In this document: piece after piece, positions 33,773 to 41,102 of the stretch | Position numbering within the stretch: position 1 is the first letter of the stretch | How the letters are laid out: each line of letters opens with the position of its first letter | NCBI GenBank assembly: GCA_015489065.1 | Contig: WGAO01000117.1 | Location: 1 to 43,752, forward strand | Direction of reading: 5' to 3' | DNA length: 43,752 nt | Source of the DNA: Thermotogaceae bacterium | Lineage (GTDB): Bacteria > Thermotogota > Thermotogae > Thermotogales > Thermotogaceae | Notes under the pieces: model-generated | Database searches by the model: none | Told to the model about the DNA's origin: nothing | What the model saw: the letters and a program-made list of their open reading frames with translations, nothing else | Made by a program: the position numbers and the translations under genes

Positions 33773-34872
33773 TGCCTGAAATAAGAGTGGTCGATTTGAA
33801 GAAATATTTCGGAAAGGTCAAAGCCGTTGATGGAATAAGTTTTCAGGTGAAAGATGGAGAATTCGTTGCTTTGTTGGGACCATCGGGTTGTGGAAAAACC
33901 ACAACTTTGCTCATGCTTGCTGGAATCTACAAACCAACTTCTGGAGAGATATGGTTCGATGACCAGCTGATGAACAATGTTCCCCCAAGATACAGGGGAG
34001 TTGGAATGGTATTCCAAAACTATGCCCTCTATCCACATATGACTGTATATGAAAATATTGCGTTTCCTTTGAAAGCGAAAGGAATGAACCATGATGAGAT
34101 AGATTCTATGGTGAAAGAGATTACGAAAAAGCTACTCATAGATCATCTCCTTGATAGAAAACCCACACAGATCAGCGGAGGACAACAGCAAAGAGTGGCA
34201 CTTGCAAGGGCACTCGTGAAGGAACCGAAAGTGCTTCTATTCGACGAACCGCTGTCGAATTTGGATGCCAAACTAAGGATGATGATGAGGGCAGAAATAA
34301 AGAAACTCCAAGAAGATTTGGGGATAACCTCAGTTTATGTAACACACGACCAAGCTGAGGCTATGACCATGGCTTCTAGGATTGCAATCTTCAACAAAGG
34401 GAAGATTATACAGTATGGCACACCGGATGAAGTTTACAACTCTCCGAACTCAATATTTGTGGCGACATTCATGGGAAATCCTCCGATGAATCTAATATAC
34501 GGCATGAAATTCAAAAGGGAGGAAGGAGAAGGAGTACTGAAACTCAAAAATATTTCCGTAAAGCTCTCTGATTATCAATCAAAGAAAGTGGAAGAATATG
34601 GAAAGACTGAGAACTTGGTTTTGGGATTCAGGCCAGAAGATGTAAGCATAACAAAGAAGGAAGAAGGAAACGGAATATGGGGAGAAGTATATGTCCTCGA
34701 ACCATTGGGAAGAGATTTGATAGTAAATGTGAAGATAGAGGGGGTGGAAAATCTGATAAAGGTCTTTTCAGATCCGACAAAGGAGATAAGGGAAGGCGAT
34801 AGGATATTCTTGAGGCTGAAACCAGAGGCTCTTCATGTATTTGATGGCGAGACAGAGGTAACAATATTCTGA
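33772..34872 (+). CDS. inoK: MalK/UgpC-type sugar ABC transporter ATPase, InoK position
   Basis: A 366-residue ATPase that energises the InoFG permeases. Walker A is GPSGCGKTT at 36-44, the signature is ISGGQQQRVALA, Walker B is VLLFDEPLSNLDA and the switch His is in VTHDQAEAMTM. The C-terminal 130 residues form the TOBE/regulatory beta domain (LVLGFRPEDVSI, FLRLKPEALHVFD) of MalK-type subunits. Encoding a dedicated ATPase within the operon agrees with the T. maritima arrangement. A GGGGGGG run lies 12 nt upstream of the start. Confidence 0.92.
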   Translation: MPEIRVVDLKKYFGKVKAVDGISFQVKDGEFVALLGPSGCGKTTTLLMLAGIYKPTSGEIWFDDQLMNNVPPRYRGVGMVFQNYALYPHMTVYENIAFPLKAKGMNHDEIDSMVKEITKKLLIDHLLDRKPTQISGGQQQRVALARALVKEPKVLLFDEPLSNLDAKLRMMMRAEIKKLQEDLGITSVYVTHDQAEAMTMASRIAIFNKGKIIQYGTPDEVYNSPNSIFVATFMGNPPMNLIYGMKFKREEGEGVLKLKNISVKLSDYQSKKVEEYGKTENLVLGFRPEDVSITKKEEGNGIWGEVYVLEPLGRDLIVNVKIEGVENLIKVFSDPTKEIREGDRIFLRLKPEALHVFDGETEVTIF

Positions 34873-34896
34873 ATTTCGAGAGGAGGCGTGACAGCA

Positions 34897-35787
34897 ATGG
34901 TAAAAGGACTGGGAGTGAACATAGACACTCGGAGAATATCGGGCTCCCTATCAAAACTTGAAAGGGAGCTCGAATTTTTTAGCGAAGTTGGTTTTGAATA
35001 TGTTGAGATTCCTCCAGCAGGATTGGATGTAATAATGAAAGGCGAGCTGATCCCAAGCAGGCTGAAGAGAATTAAAAAACTCCTATCGAGATTCAGATTT
35101 AAGTACACCGTCCACGCACCGGATGTCGTCAACCTCAGGCGGCTCACAAATCCTCTACACAAAAGAGTGCTGGAATCTTCTGTGGAATTCGCCGGAGAGA
35201 TAGGTGCTGAAAATGTAGTATATCATTGCGGAAAAAGCAGCGATGAAATAGATTTCTCGGAAAAGCAGCAGAGAAAAGCGGAGATACGTGCACTAAGATC
35301 TATAGCGGATCTAGCAGAAAAGTACGGCGTCATCATAGGGGTTGAGAACCTCATAAATCACTCAGTAGAGGAAGTCATAGGAGTCATAGAAGCCGTTAAC
35401 CATCCAAAAGTGAAGATGACACTGGATATAGCACACCTCTTTATAGCATCGAACTATCACGGATGGGACTACATAGAAGAGATAAGAAAAGCTCTACCAT
35501 ATGCCGTGGAACTTCATATCTCTGACACCTTTGGAGAGGCTCAAGAAAGGTACAAAGATATCCCGGATTTTGAGGGATTCAGATTGATGTACGGAATAGG
35601 AGATCTGCATCTTCCAATAGGATACGGAGACATTCCGTTTTCGGATGTTTCCAAAATAATTCTTGAAAGTAATTTCTCAGGAGTGGTGATACTAGAGATA
35701 AACAATCTAAACAAATATCTCGACGAGTACAAAGATTCTTTGGAAAAGATGAAGAAGTTCTTCAAGGAAAGAGAACGAGTAGCTTGA
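34897..35787 (+). CDS. sugar phosphate isomerase/epimerase-like TIM-barrel protein
   Basis: The last gene of the rightward operon, 296 residues. It has the xylose-isomerase-like barrel metal pattern: Glu in IIGVENL, Asp in KMTLDIAHLF, His in AVELHISDTFG, Glu in VVILEINNLN. It is distinct in sequence from the IolO-type epimerase and from the N-terminal half of the aldolase fusion, making three such barrels in one locus. It might epimerise inositol stereoisomers (for example scyllo or chiro forms) or keto-inositol, but the sequence does not decide. Start ATG 34897 follows AGGAGG; GTG 34888 is too close to that site. Confidence 0.8.
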   Translation: MVKGLGVNIDTRRISGSLSKLERELEFFSEVGFEYVEIPPAGLDVIMKGELIPSRLKRIKKLLSRFRFKYTVHAPDVVNLRRLTNPLHKRVLESSVEFAGEIGAENVVYHCGKSSDEIDFSEKQQRKAEIRALRSIADLAEKYGVIIGVENLINHSVEEVIGVIEAVNHPKVKMTLDIAHLFIASNYHGWDYIEEIRKALPYAVELHISDTFGEAQERYKDIPDFEGFRLMYGIGDLHLPIGYGDIPFSDVSKIILESNFSGVVILEINNLNKYLDEYKDSLEKMKKFFKERERVA

Positions 35788-36402
35788 GAATTTATTTATA
35801 GATTTAACTTCTAGCTCTTCAGAAATGCTTTTAGAGGGAATTTCTTGATCTCCTCTTATCACCGAGAAATCTCCCGGAGCTACATGTCTTAAAGTGAAAA
35901 GATACATCCGAAAATCTCACATTTTTCAGATCACTCCAAGAAAAAAGTCATCAGCATCAACACAATTGAGTGATTAATCTCAAAAAACTCCTTCTCAACC
36001 GCTTTTATGACTTGACTCTGAATTCTTCAAGCTGCTTATAAGCTGAGATTTCCCAGATCATTCGCTTAAATCATATCTTTGAGACCCCTGTTGTTTTCAA
36101 AGCACCTTCAGCTAATCTTTTAATACAGGAAAGTAAAAGCTGAAAGCTCTTTTAAATCCTCTCTCAGGACAAACTCCTCGGTCTTTAAATATTTTCTATC
36201 ATAACCACTTTCTCTATCTTTGAGTATTTCTTAAATTTTCATCTATTTAAAATTCCCGAGCCCTATTATCAAGCAAGAGATGGCCTAAATGGATCAAATA
36301 TTCCAATAACTTTCCAAACAATTCAATATCTGTTATGGAAAGGGAAAATGTTGTAAACTCTTCTCTGACATAAAAAGTCTAAATTACTGGAGGTGGTAGG
36401 TA
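35788..36402. other. 615-bp gap with apparently decayed minus-strand coding sequence
   Basis: No intact gene is seen here. On the minus strand, protein-like fragments occur in different frames separated by stops: one of about 36 codons in the 36240-36120 region (containing YDRKYLKTEEFVLREDLKELSAFTF-like text), one near 36010-35940 (KAVEKEFFEINHSI) and one at 35907-35787 (MYLFTLRHVAPGDFSVIRGD). This pattern suggests an old pseudogene; I could not identify the family. No inverted-repeat ends or target-site duplications were noticed. No obvious terminator for the ino operon is present either. Confidence 0.4.
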
Positions 36403-37089
36403 GTGTTCTTTTGGTGGGATCCGACGATGATCCTCTTGATACCTGCTTTTCTATTCTCTCTATGGGCTCAGATACAAGTTCAGAGCACATTTAGCAAGTA
36501 TTCTAAAATTCCTTCAACACTTGGAATAACTGCAGCAGAACTGGCTAAAAGAATACTGGAATCTGCAGGAATTTACGATGTTAGAGTAGAAATGGTGAGC
36601 GGATGGCTCTCTGATCATTACGATCCAAGGAATAAGGTTCTAAGACTTTCACAAGCCACATATTCGAGCAAGTCAGTTGCAGCTTTGGGAGTAGCGGCTC
36701 ATGAAGCAGGACACGCTATACAGCACAAAAACAAATACGCACCTTTAGTAATAAGGGATATGGCTGTTCCACTGGCAATAACCGGGTCGAATTTAGCTTG
36801 GTTCATATTCATACTCGGACTCTTTATGTCAGCTCCGATATTCCTAAAAGCTGGCATAGTTCTCTTCTCATTTGTCGTGTTTTTCAGTCTCGTAACACTT
36901 CCAGTTGAATTCGATGCGAGTGCGAGAGCAGTAAAACAACTCAGAATGATGATGCCAGAATCCGAGGTAAAAGGTGTCAAAAAAGTTCTTACAGCAGCGG
37001 CTATGACTTATGTAGCTTCCGCAGCGGTTGCCATTCTTCAACTCTTAAGAATGCTCATCATAGCGGGGGCTTTCGGTGACAGGGAATGA
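36403..37089 (+). CDS. YugP-like membrane zinc metallopeptidase
   Basis: The 228-residue protein is a neutral zinc metallopeptidase of the YugP family. It has an N-terminal membrane helix (about 7-22), the zinc motif HEAGH at 100-104 inside AALGVAAHEAGHAIQH, and further hydrophobic segments near 120-165 and 200-225. VTLPVEFDASARA supplies the conserved downstream glutamate region. Substrates are unknown. The start is GTG 36403, five bases after GGAGGTGGT. Its stop overlaps the rsmB start as ATGA. Confidence 0.9.
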   Translation: MFFWWDPTMILLIPAFLFSLWAQIQVQSTFSKYSKIPSTLGITAAELAKRILESAGIYDVRVEMVSGWLSDHYDPRNKVLRLSQATYSSKSVAALGVAAHEAGHAIQHKNKYAPLVIRDMAVPLAITGSNLAWFIFILGLFMSAPIFLKAGIVLFSFVVFFSLVTLPVEFDASARAVKQLRMMMPESEVKGVKKVLTAAAMTYVASAAVAILQLLRMLIIAGAFGDRE

Positions 37090-38375
37090 ACGTAAGGAAA
37101 ATAGCGTATAGAGTTCTGAGAAAACTAGAAAGAGATAAAAGATTTCCAACAGAGGAAACAAAAAGTGCCCTCTCTCAAATGGAAAAGCGAGAGAGGGCGT
37201 TTTTTAAAGAGCTCGTATGGGGAACTATGAGAAAGCAAATCTATATAGATTGGCTTCTGAATAAATATCTTAAAAATCCGGAAATCCCACCTGCAATAAG
37301 AATAGTTCTTAGAATAGGTGTATATCAGATCCTATTCATGGATTCCGTACCAGATTACGCCGCTGTATCAGAAACTGTGAAACTAGTGGAAAACATTCGT
37401 TTTCGAAATCTTGTGAACGCAATTCTTAAAAGAATATCAAAGGATGGATTTAAGGATCCACAAGAGATGCACATTAAATACTCCCATCCTAAGTGGATTT
37501 ATGAAGAGCTTTTAAAATGGGAGAAAAATGTAGCTGAAGTTGTAATGAGAGATCATATGAAGGCTCTTCCAACTGTTCTGAGGGTGAATACTTTGAAAAT
37601 TTCAAGAGAAAAGCTCGTTGAAAATCTTAGAAAGAAAGGGATAGAATCACGCCCGACTGTCCACTCACCCTTTGGAATAGTGGTTAGATACAATGGCGAT
37701 CTCTCAGAGATGTTCGCCGTAAAAGAAGGTCTGTCGATAGCTCAGGGAGAATCTTCTCAGATAGTCACGATTTTGTTGAATCCAAAACCTGGCACAAAAA
37801 TACTGGATATGGCGAGTGGTATGGGAGGTAAGACAACTCATATAGCTGAATACACAAAAGATAACGCCGAAATACTCGCCGTTGATGACTCTGCTGAAAA
37901 GATTGATATATTGAAGGAAAACGCTAAACGACTCGGAATAAAATCTATAAAGACTTTGACGGCAGACTCTAGAATACTTTCAGACATAGTTAAAGAGAAA
38001 TTCGATTATATTCTTCTCGACGCCCCATGTACATCTCTTGGAACTGCAAGGAAAAATCCAGATGTCATCTTAACAACGAAACCAGATGATCCAAAGAAGA
38101 TGAGAACCATACAGAGAGCACTCCTTGAACAGGCTAGGAAACTTTTAAAAGAAAATGGAAGAATGATCTATTCCATATGCACTTTCACAAAAGATGAAAG
38201 TACAAATCTCATAAGAGAATTTTTAAACGCCAACAAAGATATGAAAATTGCCGACATAAGAGAAAATTTAAAAGCTATGGGAATAAACCATATATGGGAT
38301 GGGTTTGGAGCTCTTATGCTTCCTAATGGAGATGTTTTAACGGAGTTTTACATATCAGCACTTGAGAAAAAATAA
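37086..38375 (+). CDS. rsmB: 16S rRNA (cytosine-5) methyltransferase RsmB
   Basis: RsmB methylates C967 of 16S rRNA (E. coli numbering). The 429-residue protein has a NusB-like N-terminal domain (1-140: AYRVLRKLERD, FFKELVWGTMRK, ILFMDSVPDYAAVSETV), an RNA-binding linker and an AdoMet methyltransferase domain with LDMASGMGGKTTHIAEY and two catalytic cysteines in DAPCTSLG and YSICTF. The usual PCSG is PCTS and the C-terminus is somewhat short, so it could be an RsmB/RsmF-like relative. A near-perfect intrinsic terminator is embedded in codons 28-40. The stop lies one base from the 3' end of the convergent tRNA gene. Confidence 0.92.
   Translation: MNVRKIAYRVLRKLERDKRFPTEETKSALSQMEKRERAFFKELVWGTMRKQIYIDWLLNKYLKNPEIPPAIRIVLRIGVYQILFMDSVPDYAAVSETVKLVENIRFRNLVNAILKRISKDGFKDPQEMHIKYSHPKWIYEELLKWEKNVAEVVMRDHMKALPTVLRVNTLKISREKLVENLRKKGIESRPTVHSPFGIVVRYNGDLSEMFAVKEGLSIAQGESSQIVTILLNPKPGTKILDMASGMGGKTTHIAEYTKDNAEILAVDDSAEKIDILKENAKRLGIKSIKTLTADSRILSDIVKEKFDYILLDAPCTSLGTARKNPDVILTTKPDDPKKMRTIQRALLEQARKLLKENGRMIYSICTFTKDESTNLIREFLNANKDMKIADIRENLKAMGINHIWDGFGALMLPNGDVLTEFYISALEKK
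37167..37205 (+). terminator. intrinsic-terminator-like hairpin inside the rsmB coding region
   Basis: GCCCTCTCTC (37167-37176) and GAGAGAGGGC (37189-37198) form a perfect 10-bp stem around a 12-nt loop, followed by GTTTTTT. It lies 81-120 nt into rsmB, in frame with normal codons. It could end the transcript of the upstream peptidase gene or stop rsmB mRNA when ribosomes are absent. Confidence 0.7.
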
Positions 38376-38376
38376 A

Positions 38377-38452
38377 TGGAGCGGGCGACGGGATTCGAAC
38401 CCGCGACCCCCAGCTTGGGAAGCTGGTGCTCTACCAGCTGAGCTACGCCCGC
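38377..38452 (-). tRNA. tRNA-Gly (anticodon CCC)
   Basis: A full cloverleaf reads on the minus strand: acceptor GCGGGCG/CGCCCGC, D-stem GCTC/GAGC, anticodon stem CCAGC/GCTGG with loop TTCCCAA (anticodon CCC), T-stem GCGGG/CCCGT with TTCGAAT, discriminator T and an encoded CCA (38379-38377). Length is 76 nt. A TTTATTTTTTC run after CCA probably ends transcription. A strong dedicated promoter lies upstream. Confidence 0.97.
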
Positions 38453-38465
38453 TTATCGTATGAGT

Positions 38466-38494
38466 ATTATCCAAATTTTTCGAAAGTGTGTCAA
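38466..38494 (-). promoter_or_regulatory. promoter of tRNA-Gly
   Basis: On the minus strand TTGACA (38494-38489) and GATAAT (38471-38466) are spaced 17 bp, with the predicted start about 7 nt before the mature tRNA 5' end. Near-consensus, as expected for a stable-RNA gene. Confidence 0.8.
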
Positions 38495-38522
38495 CCTTAG
38501 ACTACCTCAGTAAGTATTTTAT

Positions 38523-39080
38523 TTATCCTCTCTCTTCCCATTCTCGCCTTACAATCTTCTCTACATATCTTACTACCATGGAGTAACTTTCTTTGCTCTT
38601 CTTTTGAAAGCCACAACGCACACATTTCCAAATATAGCCTCCCCAAAAGCTTGGAGATTCCTCAAGCTCTGTTTTACAACTCGGACATCTAGGTGGAATT
38701 TCCACCTCAAGGTCTGATGGGGAAATCTTCTTGTCAGGATAGGAGAGACTAAATGGAGGAGGTGCGGGTGCACGAATTATCCACTTTACCCCAGCATATT
38801 TAATTTCCCCAACGGTAATCCATCCATAAACCGGAATGGATACCACTGAAAGACTCGGAAGAGCTCTTAATTTTTGCAATCGTTTAATCCGTTTATGAAC
38901 AGCGATAATAATCCAAAACAGCGCAGCTCCTCCAAGAACAATTCAAACATGAACAAGCTTAGACCACTTAACGTAATCACCTGTTACTATTTTTGAACCA
39001 ACACCAATTGCTACAGGGGTTAGTAGCACTACTAGTAACGGGGCAATTATCCTATTCATCAAAAATTTTCTTACACCCAT
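38523..39080 (-). pseudogene. membrane-anchored zinc-ribbon protein gene interrupted by an in-frame TGA
   Basis: One continuous frame of 185 codons from ATG 39080 (AAAGGGG 7 nt upstream) to 38523 contains a single TGA at 38945-38943. Before it lies a membrane helix (NRIIAPLLVVLLTPVAIGVG). After it come a second helix (GGAALFWIIIAVHKRIKR), a proline-rich stretch and a zinc ribbon with CPSC and CVRC. Because both sides are in the same frame and form a coherent two-helix protein, the TGA (probably a former TGG) looks like a recent nonsense mutation or a sequencing error. The downstream part could restart at TTG 38879. Family not recognised. It follows the subtilase gene by 50 nt. Confidence 0.7.
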
Positions 39081-39130
39081 AATGCGACCCCTTTGTAGCA
39101 AAACTACCCTCTCGTAGGAGTTATAGCAGA

Positions 39131-41083
39131 CTAAAAAGCAGTCCACCACATTGGAGAATCTCCTCCACCATACTCATCAAGAAATGTGTATGTTGATCCG
39201 ACTGATATTCTCCCAGATATGGGTATAATCTTATCGTTTACTATTGCAGTCGCCCATACGACAGTAGTGGCTTCAACGGGATTGGAAACTGCATACATTG
39301 CTATAACCTGGCCAGCTTTCAGCCTAACTGCTACATTAGTGGCTTCAGAAGATGTCGCTTCGAAAATAGGATGTATAGTATCATCCGAATAGTAATATCT
39401 AGCAGATATCAAATACGCTGAACTGCTTGCGTCTATGCTGAAAAGAAAATCAACATGTGTGTCAAATTCAGCAGTATCTGTGGATTCTCCACCGTCAAGA
39501 TTTATAGAGTAATTATCCGTCGTTTGTTCTTCAATCCTAAGGATAGGGGAATTTATATCATAAAGATCTGGTCCTCCTACAATAACATCGTAATCAGACG
39601 GATCTATATAGTAAAAACTCGCAACTCCTTTTTCATCAGAAGCAGCATAATAGCTTGGCCCATTTCTTCTCTTTCTTTTCAAAGTCACTAAGGCAGATGG
39701 AACCGAAAATCCTCCATCCTTTGAGATTACCCTGACATGATACACCGCTCCATCATTTTTTGAAGTCTCTTCAAGTGCTCTGGCAGCATCTATCCTTCCG
39801 TATCCGGCTGAGTGATCCCAGCCTGGGATACCTATGTCAACTGCGCTCTTTTCAATGATCTTCATGATTTGATAGGGAGTTGCGTTTGAATACTTTTGAA
39901 AGAGCAGAGCAACTAGGGCTGAGACATGCGGAGTAGCCATGGAAGTTCCTCCCCAGTAATCATAGGGTTTTCCGTATATCCCGTAAGTAGATGAATGTGG
40001 AATAGTTGAAAGAATATTCACTCCAGGAGCTGCTACCGAGACATATTCCCCATGGCTTGAGAAGTCTGCGACTTCATCCCTAGCGTTCGTCGCTCCGACG
40101 GCTAAGACTCCAGGATAAGCTGATGGATAGTGCCAATGTTGATCTGTGTGGTTATTCCCAGCGGCTGCTACAAATACTGCTCCGTGCTTTAAAGCGTAAT
40201 CAACTGCTGCTTTCAAAGTATAAGAATATCCAGGACCTCCCCAACTATTTGAAATGACTTTGGCCCCATGATCAACTGCCCAAACTATACCCTTTGCTGT
40301 ATATTCGTCTCCAACATATGAAACATGAGAGTGATCAGAAGTTCCTTTAAATATAACTATCGACATAATCTTTGCTCCATAAGCGAGACCAACTACTCCC
40401 TTTCCATCATTTTTAGCCGCTATGATTCCTGAAACATGTGTACCGTGATCGTCCCCCGAATTTTGTGGATCTTCATAATCCGATGTAGCAGATATCGTGA
40501 TACCTGACTGCGGATCAAATCCTTCAACACATTGGCCATAAAGATCTGGATGCTGACAGTCTATTGGTGTATCAGCAACAGCAACAATTACATCAACACC
40601 TGTGGCTTCTTTCCAAGCCTTTTGTGCATTTATCTTTTGAAGTCCCCAAAGTTCGCTCCATAAATCTCCTTCCTCTTCGGAATTTATCTCTGCGGACTTT
40701 GTCATTGATTTCCCTGCCGGCTTTGGATCTATTAGGTATCTCTTGTAGGAAGGTTCTATATACCTGATTCCAGAAAATTTTGTAGTCTTTAGAATTTTAA
40801 AAGCCTCGGACACTTCCATTGGAATCTTCACGGCAACAATTTTTATCTGAGGAATCTCTTCGTAGATTTCTCCACCTAACTTCTGCGCTAACTTTAAAGC
40901 AGCATCTTTGTTTTCATATCCAACAAGTAACCTGTGCTCTAATATTTCATGTCCATCAAATTTACTGTAATGTGTTTCTAGAACATCATCTTTATGCTCT
41001 GGATCTGTGATACTCATTGAACAGGATACAAGGAAAATCGATGCTATGAGACTTAACATCATCAAAATCCAAATATTTTTCAA
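39131..41083 (-). CDS. subtilisin-like serine protease lipoprotein (S8 family)
   Basis: A 650-residue exported protease. The signal peptide ends in the lipobox LVSC, so Cys21 would be lipidated. Residues about 45-115 form an inhibitor-I9-like propeptide. The peptidase domain (about 140-440) has Asp171 (VAVADTPID), His213 (DDHGTHVSG), oxyanion Asn310 (AAAGNN) and Ser381 (GGTSMATPH), so it should be active. A carboxypeptidase-regulatory-like domain follows (about 450-520), then a beta-rich C-terminus. It resembles fervidolysin-type keratinase/subtilases of Thermotogota. The start is TTG 41083 after AAGGAAGTGAT, 19 nt behind the larger lipoprotein gene, implying an operon. Confidence 0.93.
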   Translation of the reverse strand: MKNIWILMMLSLIASIFLVSCSMSITDPEHKDDVLETHYSKFDGHEILEHRLLVGYENKDAALKLAQKLGGEIYEEIPQIKIVAVKIPMEVSEAFKILKTTKFSGIRYIEPSYKRYLIDPKPAGKSMTKSAEINSEEEGDLWSELWGLQKINAQKAWKEATGVDVIVAVADTPIDCQHPDLYGQCVEGFDPQSGITISATSDYEDPQNSGDDHGTHVSGIIAAKNDGKGVVGLAYGAKIMSIVIFKGTSDHSHVSYVGDEYTAKGIVWAVDHGAKVISNSWGGPGYSYTLKAAVDYALKHGAVFVAAAGNNHTDQHWHYPSAYPGVLAVGATNARDEVADFSSHGEYVSVAAPGVNILSTIPHSSTYGIYGKPYDYWGGTSMATPHVSALVALLFQKYSNATPYQIMKIIEKSAVDIGIPGWDHSAGYGRIDAARALEETSKNDGAVYHVRVISKDGGFSVPSALVTLKRKRRNGPSYYAASDEKGVASFYYIDPSDYDVIVGGPDLYDINSPILRIEEQTTDNYSINLDGGESTDTAEFDTHVDFLFSIDASSSAYLISARYYYSDDTIHPIFEATSSEATNVAVRLKAGQVIAMYAVSNPVEATTVVWATAIVNDKIIPISGRISVGSTYTFLDEYGGGDSPMWWTAF

Positions 41084-41102
41084 AACAGATCACTTCCTTC
41101 CA

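Noticed and set aside
35707-35907. A 66-codon minus-strand frame as a small gene
   Set aside because: Its 3' part is antisense to the epimerase gene and no ribosome site is convincing; it fits better as the tail of a decayed sequence.
38943-38945. The TGA as a selenocysteine codon
   Set aside because: No selenocysteine-insertion-like stem-loop was seen just after it and it lies between membrane helices, where a Trp-to-stop change is more likely.
38943-39149. Two separate genes, a 45-residue membrane peptide and a zinc-ribbon protein
   Set aside because: The two parts are in the same frame with one TGA between them and together make a coherent protein, so one interrupted gene is simpler.
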